A stretch of 64,000 nucleotides of DNA from Urophycis tenuis (GCA_036785325.1 JAXIVH010000033.1:2991623-3055622); one strand, 5' to 3'; numbered from the stretch's first letter, positions 27,310 through 39,048 are shown. The notes: generated from the sequence alone by a model not told the origin. Made by a program: numbers and translations.

Positions 27310-27930
27310 ACAGGTGGGACGTCGATCAGCCATTACAAGTCGTTCCAAAATCGACCCTGCAGTGACGTCACACGGGGGAGTTTCCACCCAGGTTTACCTA
27401 CCAGTTGGTACAATCCACTGGGTCAGCTGGTCGGCTTGATCACTCATACATTGGGTTTTACTGTTCAGCCATTTTGGGCTCTCTGTGAGGATTTCTGATA
27501 CTCCGGCACATTAAATGAAGGGCCATTACATTATATTTAGGGCATCTAGCAGACACTTTTATCCAAAAAGACTTACAAAGAGTACATTTGTCATAAGAAG
27601 GTGAAACATTTCATGGCTGCTAATACAGTAAGAAAGTCGCCAGAACAAGTTTCAAAAGAGTAAAAAAGGGTAATTCTTCAAGCATTTCAATTGCCAGATT
27701 AACCATTGCTAGTATACAACATCTCTGATGTCTGGGCCATCTTAGGCAACGGTGGGGTTTTGTACCCAGAACTTTTCAGATGGGAGCCAAACACACTATC
27801 CTGCCCCTTCAACACATCTGGGTGGACTCTCCCACTTGTGATGTCACTACAGGGTATATTTTGTAAGGGCTTGTGAGGGCTTATCAAGGTCACTCCTGGT
27901 GGTGAAACAGGGCCTTTTATGTGTCTTATT
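27310..27930. repeat. Inverted pair of an unclassified dispersed repeat
   Basis: On the minus strand 27310-27420 reads ACCAACTGGTAGG ... GTGACGTCAC ... CAGGGTCGATTTTG. On the plus strand 27800-27920 reads TGGACTCTCCCACTTGTGATGTCAC ... CAGGGTATATTTTG. A third member on the plus strand at about 62485-62600 shares ACCAACTGGTAGG, CCCACTTGTGATGTCAC and GGGTCGAATTTG. A partial copy lies at about 50450-50485 (minus). The class is unknown. Confidence 0.6.
27527..27601 (-). mobile_element. Teleost SINE/LINE 3' tail fragment
   Basis: In minus orientation it reads AAGTCTTTTTGGATAAAAGTGTCTGC, like the AAGTCGCTTTNGATAAAAGCGTCTGC tail at 49230-49262. A degraded copy lies near 15400-15430 (minus) and a possible one at 59188-59215. 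Confidence 0.6.
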
Positions 27931-28636
27931 TTGGGGGAGCTCACGGCTTGCCACTAAGATGCTGTTTTTATCCTCCTGTACTTGAGATGCAAGATATCTA
28001 GATTCTTCTTTAGGAACACATATACATGTATATATAAGGAAAAAAACATGATCTATTTTTGTGATGTTGTTTTTTTATATTGGTATTAAAATTACTACAT
28101 GCTTATGAGTTGGCTATTTTGCTTTATTTGAGTTATGTGTTGGTGAATTAATTTAAACATTTAGGGAGCCTAAAAAATGTAATCCTATTATTGTTGTTTC
28201 AGTAAACACATTGGTTAATCTCACTCACAGGATGTCACGAGACCTAGCTATCTGTATTGCAATCTGTAGTTTAAAAAATTGAATGTGTATCCTAACTAGT
28301 CATCTCTTTAGAATGAATTTCTCCATCCATACGTTCTACATTTGTAAATCCAAGACCTGCATTTCATCTCTCCCTGAGGAGATCCAAATTCTGATCTGTA
28401 GATTTAACCAAAGACTAGTCTATTTTGTACAGTACGCGTCGTCCATTTTTAGTAATACTATGTAATTGCTGCCATCTGCTGGCATTAGAATAAACTGATT
28501 TGATATTGTAATTCCCCTTCTAAACACGTAGTGGAGCTGTTGTGCCTTTTGCGTTATCCGCGGGCATAGGAACCTTCCCACTCGCCGTCGAAAAGCCAAA
28601 ACTTTATTCATTTTTGAGTTGAGTAACATGTCAAAC

Positions 28637-30179
28637 ATGGGTGCACGGGTTTCGCGTATGTTTCGGAACTTTAACCTCGAAAACAGAGTTATCCGTGAAA
28701 TATCCAAGGAGAAACCACACGTCGCTCCGAGACACAAAACGGAGGTCCTGCCTCCTCTCAGCCGAGCTGACGGTAAGAACAGCCTGTCATGTTACAGTGA
28801 GGTGCTCTGCTGTGCGTAGTCTTCACCATCCTGCCGGCTGTGGACAATCAGTCCTGGGGCTGTGGATCACCGAGGTGCAGTCGGGTCACCGGGGTGCCGT
28901 GGGTATTAACCTCATCCCTACCGACCCTTTGCTGTTGCAGCGGCTGTAGAGACGGAGGCCATCCACGGGAAAAACGAGCCTCTTCTGTCCCTCCTGAAGA
29001 CCGTGTACGTCCAGTCCAAGGACCCGGACCCGGCAGAGGTCAGACAGGGATGTTGTCACGTTGCATCATCTTGGTCATTGCTTTGTGTTGAGTTTGATCC
29101 CACAGTGATAGTCATGATGCGGACTCCGTGAAGAGACTCTAGAATCAGAATCAGATTCAGAAAGTGTATTGCCAAGTAGGTTTGCACTTACAAGGAATTC
29201 GCCTTGTAATGGTGTAATTAATTGGTGCAGAATAAACATAAACATTACTTCAAGGAAAAATATATATATACAGGAGGATAAAAGTAAAACAAGTATTAAA
29301 ATATAAGCAATATAACTATAAATATATATATATATAGTGAACAAAGGAGCAGTAGTGCAAGCAAAAAAAATTAAACTTGAAGTGGTCCCGTAGTAAGTAA
29401 GTAGAGACTGAGTAAGTAGAGACTCGTCAGTATGGAGGCTCAATGTGGTGGCGTTGTGACGTCATACCATCCGATTGCTCACTAGAGAGTTTGAGTAAAC
29501 GAGCCATCGAGTCATAATTGGTCGACATTAAAAATGAGGTTACATAAAACTTGAGTCTAACACATGTAACATGTAGCAGACCCATTCTAGCTTCATGGAA
29601 TGGTGGTCAGAGAATGTGAGTGATTTCAGTCCTCCACCGTGCTACATATTTGAACCATTAGCCTGCATGAATGAGGCTTTGCTAGATGCTTTTTAAGCTT
29701 GTTATCTGAAATGGCCTCTATTATACCACTAGTTGTTCTGTCCATTAGCCCTGTCAAAATATATCCTTTATTGACATCACAAGTGGCAGAGTCCACCCAC
29801 ATGGATGATGGACGGACCACACTCCTCACACCGTTTGCATAGACACTTGTTCACCATCTCCCCCCTCAAACAGGAGTCCCAACCCACGGCTGCACCAGAA
29901 GAGGAGGAACGCAGGCCGCTGAAGTTCAGCTTGCTGGGCCATCAGTACGGCCTTGAGGAAATCACGGACGTTCCCAAGGGGAGGCTGTCTCTGGTGGAGG
30001 CCCTGAAGGCCTTGAACAACCACAAGACTCAGCCCACAACATGGACGGCTGCCAAGGTGGCCCAGGAATACTCCCTGGCCCCCGGCGACACCAAAGCTCT
30101 CCTGGAGTTCTTCATTCCCTTCAACGTCCAGATCATCCCTCCCAAGGCCCAGGGGGTGAAGCAGATAAAGGACTCTTAA
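28637..30179 (+). CDS. ndufaf4: NADH dehydrogenase complex I assembly factor 4
   Basis: NDUFAF4 works in mitochondria with NDUFAF3 in building the membrane-proximal part of complex I. Three exons, 28637-28772, 28941-29038 and 29874-30179, have AG/GT borders and matching phases and encode 179 residues (human 175). Family hallmarks in order: MGARVSRMFRNFNLENRVIREISK, cut here as MGARVSRMF then RNFNLENR; VAPRH; LLSLLKTVYVQSKDP; KGRLSLVEALKALNNHK; TWTAAKVAQEY; and FNVQIIPP near the C-terminus. The start at 28637 gives the conserved MGA, with Gly2 compatible with N-myristoylation. An in-frame ATG at 28628 would add MSN, so the start is slightly ambiguous. It lies upstream of gpr63 on the same strand, the arrangement found at human 6q16. 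Confidence 0.95.
29138..29345 (+). mobile_element. Dispersed retroelement-like repeat in ndufaf4 intron 2
   Basis: AGAATCAGAATCAGATTCAG followed by tattgccaagtaggtttgca and an AT-rich (TA)n tail resembles a repeat common in fish genomes. A degraded relative is at about 34770-34810 (cagaatcacaatc ... gattgccaaataggctcggc). The family is not assigned. Confidence 0.5.
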
Positions 30180-30907
30180 GGGTGGGGGGGACGGAGTCAC
30201 ATCAGCTCCTCCGTAGTAGTTATTTATTCATCTTGATCAAAGCAGCACAAAGTGTGTGTCATGGAGAATGCCATCCTGTGTGTGTGTGTTTGTGTTGTCG
30301 GCCATTTTCCTCCATGACAGTTTAAAGTCCCCAGAGGTCTGCCAGTGAATGTCCCTGTATCTTCTACTGGACCATGTTGTGGCCCTGCAAAATAGGAATG
30401 AATAATTAATAGTGTCAATAATGCCTGACTTATTGTCCAGCTTTGGTGTTTTTATTTGAATCTCAGTAAACGGTGATTGGGTTTAAAACACACACACCTT
30501 TCAGAGAACAGCACACTGAGTTGTTGATTCTAGAACTGCAGTTTCTAATATGTATTTCCTTTGCAAAATCCATTCTGACAATATTCTGGTCCAGCAATGT
30601 CATGAATCAATGAGTATGATATCTATATAATATGATATATTCTATATCAATGAGTAGCAACATACATTTATATCAAGGGTAGTGCTATTCCTTTGTAGCC
30701 ACAATGGGCTCATACGCAGTCCTGTCACACCAGAGACGAGATGTTAGTTGACCAGGCTGTGGTTACGTGATGAGTCAAGTATCAAACTCCTCAGGGTTCT
30801 GCTTTTCTTAAGACTGTTCTCCACAGCATCACGTCAGTGTACAACATGCCTGCCGTCCCTCTTCCACTGCAAGCCACTGAAACGCACATGTGTTGGTTCA
30901 TAAACTA
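30180..30907. other. ndufaf4 3' flank
   Basis: No gene is seen. It includes the presumed ndufaf4 3' UTR and AT-rich sequence with a short duplication around 30620-30650 (tatgatatctatataatatg). Confidence 0.4.
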
Positions 30908-32485
30908 CAAACATGATTCCAAAAAAGTTGGGACACTGTACAAATTGTGAATAAAAACAGAATGCAATGATGTGGAAGTTTCACATTTCAATATTTTATT
31001 CAGAATACAACATAGATGACATATCAAATGTTTAAACTGAGAAAATTGATCATTTTAGGGGACAAATAAGTTGATTGTCAATTTCATGGCATCAACACAT
31101 CTCAAAAAAGTTGGGCAAGGCCATGTTTACCATTGTGTGGCATTCACTCTTCTTTTTATAACACTCTGCAAACGTCTGGGGACTGAGGAGACAAGTTGCT
31201 CAAGTTTAGGAATAGGAATGTTGTCCCATTCTTGTCTAATACAGGCTTCTAGTTGCTCAACTGCCTTAGGTCTTCTTTGTTGCATCTTCCTCTTTATGAT
31301 GCGCCAAACATTTTCTATGGGTGAAAGATCTGGACTGCAGGCTGGCCATTTCAGTACCCGGATCCTTCTACACAACCATGATGTTGTAATTGATGCAGTA
31401 TGTGGTCTGGCATTGTCCTGTTGGAAAATGCAAGGTCTTCCCTGAAAGAGACCACGTCTGGATGGGAGCATATGTTGCTCTAGAACTTGGATATACCTTT
31501 CAGCATTGATGGTGCCTTTCCAGATGTGTAAGCTGCCCATGCCACACACACTCATGCAACCCCATACCATCAGAGATGCAGGCTTCTGAACTGAGCGCTG
31601 ATAACAACGTGGGTTGTCCTTGTCGTCTTTAGTCCGAATGACATGGCGTCCCACTTTTTCCAAAAAGAACTTCACTTTTCCACTTTGCCACAGTCCATTT
31701 TAAATGAGCCTTGACCCAGAGAAAACGCCTGCGCTTCTGGATCATGTTTAGAAATGGCTTCTTTTTTGACCTATAGAGTTTTAGCCGGCAACGGCGAATG
31801 GCACGGTGGATTGTGTTCCCCGACAATGTTTTCTGGAAGTATTCCTGAGCCCATTTTGTGATTTCCATTACAGTAGCATTCCTGCATGTGATGCAGAGCC
31901 GTCTAAGGGCCAGACGATCACGGGCATCCAGTATGGTTTTCCGGCCTTGACCCTTAGGCACAGAGATTGTTCCAGATTCTCTGAATCTTTTTGATGATAT
32001 TATGCACTGTAGATGATGATAACTTCAAACTCTTTGCGATTTTTCTCTGAGAAACTCCTCTCTGATATTGCTCCACTATTTTTCACCGCAGCATTTGGGG
32101 AGTTGGTGATCATCTTGACTTCTGAGAGACACTGCCACTCCGAGGGCTCTTCTTATACCCAATCATGTTGCCAATTGACCTAATAAGTTGCACATTGGTC
32201 CTCCAGCTGTTCTTTATGTACATTTAACTTTTCCGGCCTCTTATTGCTACCTGTCCCAACTTTTTTGGAATGTGTAGCCCTCATGAAATCCAAAATGAGC
32301 CAATATTAGGCATGACATTTCAAAATGTCTCACTTCCAACATTTGTTATCTTATCGTTATGCTATTCGTTATGTTATCTATATTCTATTGTGAATAACAC
32401 ATACATTTATGAGATTTGTAAATTATTGCATTCCTTTTTTATTCACAATTTGTACAGTGTCCCAACTTTTTTGGAATCGGGTTTG
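30908..32485 (-). mobile_element. Tc1/mariner-like transposon with intact ends
   Basis: The ends CAAACATGATTCCAAAAAAG (30908) and CAAACCCGATTCCAAAAAAG (reverse complement, ending 32485) form TIRs that continue through GTTGGGACACTGTACAAATTGTGAATAAAAA. TA dinucleotides flank both sides (30906-30907 and 32486-32487), the target duplication of Tc1/mariner. Internal copies of CAAAAAAGTTGGG at 31106 (plus) and 32252-32264 (minus) add a second inner inverted repeat pair. Total length is 1578 bp. It lies between ndufaf4 and gpr63. Confidence 0.93.
31127..32130 (-). pseudogene. Degenerate Tc1-like transposase
   Basis: Pieces in two or more frames read from 32130 down. First is an N-terminal helix-turn-helix part (QRKIAKSLKLSSSTVHNIIK, about 32060-31995). 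A frame change leads into GRKTILDARDRLALRR and SGNTIHRAIRR (31961-31780). A further break near 31650 leads into ASLMVWGCMS, FQQDNARPHTA (second catalytic Asp) and SPDLSPIENVW (third acidic residue) at 31560-31270. The first catalytic Asp motif, usually WSDE, reads KWKSEV and is damaged. The frameshifts make it non-functional as read. Confidence 0.85.
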
Positions 32486-32939
32486 TACTTTGTTTATCAT
32501 TAATTTTGATATCTGGCTCCACATGACAATGAAGCAATTTAAGTCATTAAACATGTTTACTGTATTTTCTGATCGAGAATGTCCTTAAAGGAACAGAAAG
32601 CAGGGTTCATATTTTGCTAAGCTCACAAAAAGCTTGATTTTAAAGCCTCCTATATCAGTGTCCACTACTGACGGATGTAAACGCGTAAAGCTGCAAAGAC
32701 CGAAGCGGTTCAATCAACAGGTTCATCTGTACAAAAAAAGACCACTGGGGGGGATGAGATGTGAGCTGGGCCTCCTCTGCCCATAACAGACCTCCTTCTG
32801 GAGACGCCTCCTTTGGTCCGTGTCTCGGTTTCCATTGGAGGAGACCCTCAGAAGGTGTGACCTGGAGAACCCGTGCTCCCCTTCGTACTGGTGCGTGTTT
32901 GCGTCACTTAAACCGAGTGGTTCAGCCCGGAGGACGGAA

Positions 32940-33367
32940 ACTCGGTCCACCGTTTGAAGACATCCGAGACGTTTTCACTAGCATCACCGGAGAGGAAAGC
33001 AGACAGATCGGGTTCTCGGGTTCTCCTCCTCAGATCGTGTCGACTAAGCGGACCTAAGCGGCCCCCACCCGACCCCCCTGGGAACAAAGCGAGAGTGATC
33101 CCTGTGTGCGCATCTGCGGGTTTCACTCCACAGTTTTTCCTGGTCGTGTAGGAGGCAGCATCGCGGTGGATCCCGGTGGTCTGCACTGGAGACAGACAAC
33201 ACGATCACCACGATCACAAAGGGAACCAGAGGATCCGTGGGTGCAGTGAGAATCTGCAGAAGGTTGGACTCCTAGGACGAGCGTATGGGTGGAGGACACT
33301 GAGCAGACGGAGACCCCGCCAGAGCCTTTGGTTCCAGCTGCTGGGCCGACATGGGAGAATGAAGGAG
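32940..33367 (+). promoter_or_regulatory. Candidate gpr63 promoter / non-coding first exon
   Basis: This CpG-enriched block ends in a good donor, GAAGGAG|GTAACA (33367/33368), 3.5 kb upstream of the single gpr63 coding exon on the same strand. It contains no ORF that resembles a protein. Assignment to gpr63 is a guess from position; cDNA or histone data would settle it. Confidence 0.25.
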
Positions 33368-33520
33368 GTAACACGATCATCAAATAATACATCTAACTCT
33401 GTCAAGGAACCAGCCGTGGAGAACCACATGCTATGAAGGATGTTTACACGGCGATGAAGTGCAGCACCCATAGGGTGCTACGCCGGTTTGGTTCATGTCC
33501 TCTGGTCGTGTTCCCACCCA

Positions 33521-33656
<136 letters not shown>

Positions 33657-36600
33657 GACCCCGACCATTTTGGTGGCTTAACGTTTCAGAAAGGGTCTTT
33701 GTGCTAAAAACTAACCCCCCCCATCGTGGAGACGCGTCTCCCCAGCTCGCAGGGTACCCCACTTCCACGGACCGGGAGTCTGCAGTGAATTAGACGCTAA
33801 TGAAGTGACGGCCTACTTTGAACCGGGTGTCATTTGATTTGGCGCCGACTCAAATCAACTGCGACCACCGAGGACCCTCGCAGTCCCTCGACACAGAACG
33901 CAGAACCCAGTGGTCCTGTGCGGGGTTCTAGACCGTCACGAGACATGTGTAGTCCGTGTAGGGTGGTGACGTCATAACCCGTTTGTTTATGTATGTACAG
34001 CATCATCAGCTTCATGGAGGTTAAAGTTACAACGTCACCAGCATGAACAGTACTCGAGATATTTGCCGAGCTTCATGAAGGACAAAAAACCCCCGACCTT
34101 GATTCCAAATGCTCCACTTGATGTTGACATGAGTCCTGAGAAATGAACCCTCCTCTCAGTCACTGATGTGACTTCTTAATTCCGATGGTGCAGTTATAAC
34201 AGAAGAGCAGGTCCTGTTTACTGATGAGAGGGAAAGTGTGTCAATATTAATTTATACAGGTTGTACTGCACCTCGACATTTCTCCCCATCTCTCTGAGAC
34301 CCCCGTCCAGTGAAAACAAACCCCGTGCAGTTGAGATCACTATTCCAGGTGAGTATTGTTGAAGGACCTGAGTGGAGGGTGTGTCCAGCAGAACAGGGAG
34401 TGGTCCCCGGCCACTGAGCTACACTAATAAGGCAGCCGGCCCTCAACCCTGACCAGGGACCAGCAGTCCCCTGGACTGGGCGGTCAGGTGGTCTCATGGA
34501 GCTGGCTCTCCACGTGGCCTGGTCTCCCGGGCCCTCCTCCTGCAGGGTGGAACCACCCGGCCCCGGGAGGACCCTCCTTCATGGGTCTGAACCGGGCCTG
34601 CTGGCCTGCCTGTAAACTGAAGAAGTCCTCTCACGGTCTGAGGTCCTCCTGAAGGCCCCAGATGTTTCCTCTTTGATATTGTCTTCTAGATTTGTGAAAT
34701 ATATGCTGATGCTACTAAGCTCAGAACCACCTATTGAAGGCCTGTTCAGTCGGCCTCCTTCAGTTCTTTAGAGGACTTCAGAATCACAATCAAAATATGA
34801 TGATTGCCAAATAGGCTCGGCTACAGGGAACGTTTGTCTGTGTTGGTTTAAGAAGGCCAGATACAACATCTGAAAATACAACCTATACAATCCTTTGTGT
34901 GTTAGCTGACTGGATGTAACCATGGTGTGTGTAGCTGTGAGCTGAACCCGGACACGTCACGCCTTCAGAATAGTGGGTTTGTTTTAACAAGCCGTCCATT
35001 AGGAAGTCACATGGCTAATGGAACCTCTGGGCTTGTTGTCTGTAATTGGTTGATTTGCCCGCCTACACCGTCAGAGAAAAACAAGAATGATTGCTTCTCG
35101 ATGAGAGCTGCGTTGTTTTTCTGGTTATTATCATTATCATCTATTATTTGAGATAAGTGGCTTATGAAATCCCAGAAATGTGGGACGCGTCTGTAAAGTG
35201 ATCCGGCGAGGCTGACCCACGGTGTCTTCTGAGTGGTGGACCACCAGGCTGAAGACCCCGTGGCCTTCACCACCACATGGAACCCCGTAGTCAAGAAGTT
35301 ACTTTTATGAGACTCGTTTGATATCAACAGTCTCAGAGGTGATTTTTGTCCTTGGTGAGATGCAGGGCTTCGTGAGAAGGACGTCTGGCATCCTACTGAT
35401 TTGACCTGAACGTGGAATATTGTTTGATGCAGCGGGCCGGGTAAGAACGAGGAGGAGACGGGAACAGTTGGGGTGGGAGGGCTGCCCAGAGTGCAGCTCT
35501 AACCAACAGACCCAACATCAAGTGAAGATGTGTTATAACAGTCTTCAGTCCCTTCGCTGTTAGATGCTCCTTGTGGGATTGGTCATCCTCCTCACCTGAT
35601 GACCTGTACAAACACCACCGTGGACATGCCATTAATGGAACCCACTCTGTCTGACCTCTGTCTGACCTCCGCCATCTCACACAGACAGTTTAACCGTCAG
35701 TCCGGTAAACCAGGCTAGCTGAATGTCGTTGCACATACGTGCACTCATGACTTCTGTGATTTTCCATGTCGCTAAGGTGAGTGCTACGCGCTTCGTGTTG
35801 CGAAGCAGCGCAGACGCTAGTGCTAAGCAAACACTTAGCCTCCAGCCGCCGCCGCCGCCACCACGGAACGGAGAACATTAGCTCTTTGTGTTCACCCCGG
35901 CTTTTGTTGGAACAAGCCGTGAAGTTAAACGCGTGTCTGTGTGTGCGTGCGCGTGTGAGGGAGACGGCATGAAGGTATGGAGGTTTTTTCAGGGCTGGAT
36001 GTTGTTATGCTTAAACGGTCAGACTTTCCTTAAAAACAGGCACCACTGCAGGCCCTTGCCATCTGAGTTAGAGGAGCCCAGAGTCACTTGAACTACAACT
36101 CTTATCTGTAAACTACAAAACGGACTGGAGGCTCACCAAGGAAGTAGAATCTAGAACTAGAAATGGTGACTAGAGACTAGAAACCAAAGCTTCTGTTCTG
36201 GTTTAAACCCACCTTGTCCAGAGCTGAGATTTGTACCTGAATGGACAAAACCAAGATGGACGCTGAGGCCTTTAGAAGCTCACACAGGATTCTGGTTTAT
36301 GGTGCCCTCTTGTTTAAACAGCTGACTGTGTGTGTGTTCCTGAGTCTGACCACTAATGGTTATGATGGGTTCTGTAAGTCAGACCAGAACTGTGTTTGTT
36401 GATTCGTCTGTTGTTAGTTTTTTCGATTAAACAACCAGTCCATAAAACGTGCATGCTGGCAAACATTCAAAGCCGAGCCAGAAGTGATGTGAGTGTTTAG
36501 TCTGGCAGGAAGGTGAACTGAAACGCACCACGCTGTCCAGAATAGAAACCGCTTCTCAAGCCAGCGCCCAGAAGCGACAGTATGTTTATGTGACAAACTG

Positions 36601-36766
36601 CTAAAGCGGTGAACTTTTTCAACTCTAACATTTGAATCCCGACGTGGTGTGAGAAGCCCCATGGTGCGTCGGCCCTCTCTAAGGTGTGTGTCTTGTTCCC
36701 TGGGGGGCGTGGCTACAGGAGGGAAGATGGCGGCAGTCAAGGTGAGCTCCAGGCGTGGCGGGCGCC

Positions 36767-36937
36767 ATGCGTAGCGTCGCGCGCCCCTCCCAGAGGAGGA
36801 GGAGGAGCAGGAGGAGCAGGAGGAGCAGGAGGAGCAGGAGGAGGTGCTGGGAGGGATGGTCCGCTCCACGCTCACCCCCCTCGTCGCCGCCCGCCCCGGC
36901 CAGGCCGCTGTCCGCGCCGCCGTCGCCGGACTCCTGA
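36767..36937 (+). promoter_or_regulatory. gpr63: Arginine-rich uORF overlapping the gpr63 start
   Basis: ATG at 36767 (context GCCATGC) opens a 56-residue ORF in another frame. It runs through the (AGGAGGAGC)n tract as Arg/Ser repeats and ends 80 bases inside the gpr63 coding region. If this is transcribed, ribosomes starting here would bypass the gpr63 ATG at 36856. The gpr63 frame has a stop (TAG 36772-36774) upstream and then only poly-Glu/Gln codons before its ATG. Confidence 0.5.
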
Positions 36938-38118
36938 ACCTGTCGGAGACGCACCTCCGCACCGTGATGGAGGGGCTGGGGAACGCCACGGCCACCAACG
37001 CCACAGCCACCAGCTCCGTCTCCCCCGGACCCCCCCCGGAGCCGGCGGAGCCCACGGCGGGCGCCCGGGCAGCCGTCCCGGGGGTGGGCCTGCCCCTCCA
37101 GGTCTTCTTCTGCGTGGTGATGGTGGTGGTCCTGCTGATGGCGTTGCTAGGCAACGTGGTGGTGTGCCTGATGGTGTACAAGCGCTCGGCCATGCGCTCG
37201 GCCATCAACATCCTGCTGGCCAGCCTGGCGCTGGCCGACATGCTGCTGGCCGCGCTCAACATGCCCCTCGCCCTGGTCACCGTGGTGACCACCCGCTGGG
37301 TCTTCGGCGACGCCTTCTGCCGCGCGTCGGCCATGTTGTTCTGGCTGTTTGTGGTGGAGGGCTCGGCCATCCTGCTGATCATCAGCGTGGACCGCTTCCT
37401 CATCATCGTCCAGAAGCAGGACAGGCTGAGCCCGCGGCGCGCCAAGGTCCTGGTGGGCGTGTCCTGGGCGCTGGCCTTCACCCTCTCCTTCCCGCTGGCC
37501 GTGGGCCACCCCGCGCTACCCACCCCCCCCCGGGCGCCGCAGTGCGTGTTCGGCTACAGCGGCGAGCCGGCCGACCGCGTCTACGTGGTGGCCATGATGC
37601 TGGCCTTCTTCTTTGTGCCGTTGGCCGTGATGCTGTACACCTTCCTGGGCATCCTGAGCACGCTGCGCCACAACGCGCTGCGCGTCCACGGACACGCCGA
37701 CGGCGTGTGCCTGAGCCGGGCCAGCAAGCTGGGCCTCATGAGCCTGCAGCGTCCCTTCCACATCAACGTGGACATGGGCTTCAAGACGCGCGCCTTCACC
37801 ACCATCCTCATCCTCTTCAGCGTGTTCACGGTGTGCTGGGCGCCCTTCGCCGCCTACTGCCTGCTGGCCACCTTCAGTGCCGGCTTCTACCGCAAGGACG
37901 GCTTCTTCCAGACCAGCGCCTGGCTGCTCTGGCTGTGCTACCTCCGGCCGGCGCTCAACCCGCTCATCTACTACTGGCAGATCAAGAAGTTCCGCGACGC
38001 CTGCCTGGACCTCATGCCCAAGTACTTCAAGTTTCTTCCTCAGCTGCCCGGCAACACCAAGCGGCGGATCCAGCCCAGTGCCGTGTACGTCTGCGGGGAG
38101 CATCGCTCCGTGGTGTAG
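36856..38118 (+). CDS. gpr63: Probable G-protein coupled receptor 63
   Basis: This is an orphan class A seven-transmembrane receptor at the plasma membrane; sphingosine-1-phosphate and related lipids have been reported as ligands. One exon encodes 420 residues (human 419). The N-terminal tail has NLS, NAT and NAT glycosylation sites (28, 43, 48) and an Ala/Pro-rich stretch. TM1 is centred on GNVVVC (about 99). Further marks are AINILLASLALADML in TM2, DRFLIIVQ in place of DRY, APQCVFGYS in loop 2, FKTRAFTTILILF entering TM6, CWAPF, and NPLIYYW of TM7. The C-terminus RRIQPSAVYVCGEHRSVV is near-identical to human GPR63. The segment CLSRASKLGLMSLQRPF separates it from the paralogue GPR45. ATG 36856 is chosen because it is the first after an in-frame stop and gives MVRS, like human MVFS. 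The body is very GC-rich at third positions. Confidence 0.95.
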   Translation: MVRSTLTPLVAARPGQAAVRAAVAGLLNLSETHLRTVMEGLGNATATNATATSSVSPGPPPEPAEPTAGARAAVPGVGLPLQVFFCVVMVVVLLMALLGNVVVCLMVYKRSAMRSAINILLASLALADMLLAALNMPLALVTVVTTRWVFGDAFCRASAMLFWLFVVEGSAILLIISVDRFLIIVQKQDRLSPRRAKVLVGVSWALAFTLSFPLAVGHPALPTPPRAPQCVFGYSGEPADRVYVVAMMLAFFFVPLAVMLYTFLGILSTLRHNALRVHGHADGVCLSRASKLGLMSLQRPFHINVDMGFKTRAFTTILILFSVFTVCWAPFAAYCLLATFSAGFYRKDGFFQTSAWLLWLCYLRPALNPLIYYWQIKKFRDACLDLMPKYFKFLPQLPGNTKRRIQPSAVYVCGEHRSVV

Positions 38119-38270
38119 CCCCACTAGGGGTCCCCCCCCCCCCCCCCCCCGGGACCCCCGCTCCCGGGACCCCTACCAGGGGGCTCTGAGATGCATTTTA
38201 TCAGGGGTTGTGGGAAATGACTTGCTGTTGTAGATATTTGATGATACATTTTTGATAAAAAGAAATATTT

Positions 38271-38416
<146 letters not shown>

Positions 38417-38504
38417 AACAGACTAATGGTTTGTAGCCCTGAGTAAACTGATTTGACTCATCCACAAGCTTACCTTCACCGGGGCGCCGGCACCACTGGC
38501 CTGG

Positions 38505-39048
38505 TGGACTGAAGGCCCCCCTGGAGGCTGAAGGTCCCCAGGAGGCTGAAGGTCCCTGGAGGCTGAAGGTCCTCATGAGGCTGAAGGTCCCATGGAGGCT
38601 GAAGGTCCCTGGAGGCTGAAGGTCCCATGGAGGCTGAAGGTCCCCCAGGAGGCTGGAGGTCCCTCTGGAGGCTGAAGGTCCCCAGGAGGCTGAAGGTCCC
38701 TCTGGAGGCTGAAGGTCCCCAGGAGGCTGAAGGCCCCCCTGGAGGCTGAAGGTCCCTCTGGAGGCTGGAGGTCCCCTGGAGGCTGAAGGTCCCCGGAGGC
38801 TGAAGGTCCCCAGGAGGCTGAAGGTCTCTGGAGGCTGAAGGTCCCTGGAGGCTGGAGGTCCCCCTGGAGGCTGAAGGTCCCCCAGGAGGCTGAAGGTCCC
38901 CAGGAGGCTGAAGGTCCCCTGGAGGCTGAAGGTCCCAGGAGGCTGAAGGTCCCCAGGAGGCTGAAGGTCCCTGGAGGCTGAAGGTCCCCAGGAGGCTGAA
39001 GGTCCCCAGGAGGCTGAAGGTCCCCGGAGGCTGAAGGTCCCCTGGGTC
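38505..39048. repeat. 18-20-bp minisatellite downstream of gpr63
   Basis: The unit is ggaggctgaaggtcccc with 1-3 base length variants (ccctgg, ccccagg, ccatgg), about 28 copies. It may lie in the gpr63 3' UTR if the AATAAA at 39409 is used. Confidence 0.95.

Larger units (their letters stand above)
26724..28627. other. Intergenic dse-ndufaf4, including dse 3' UTR
   Basis: No gene is seen. The dse 3' UTR end is not clear. Dispersed repeats at 27300-27930 and a SINE tail at 27527-27601 are listed separately. AT-rich sequence at 28010-28300 has no recognisable element. The ndufaf4 promoter should lie just before 28628; no TATA box is evident. Confidence 0.5.

Noticed and set aside
28628..28636. 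Upstream ATG of ndufaf4 as the main start
   Set aside because: It would add MSN before the conserved MGA. The family start at 28637 is preferred, though the first ATG cannot be fully excluded.
36414..37523. 369-codon minus-strand ORF and 501-codon plus-strand ORF across gpr63
   Set aside because: Both are shadows of the GC-rich gpr63 exon; the GPCR frame has all family motifs.
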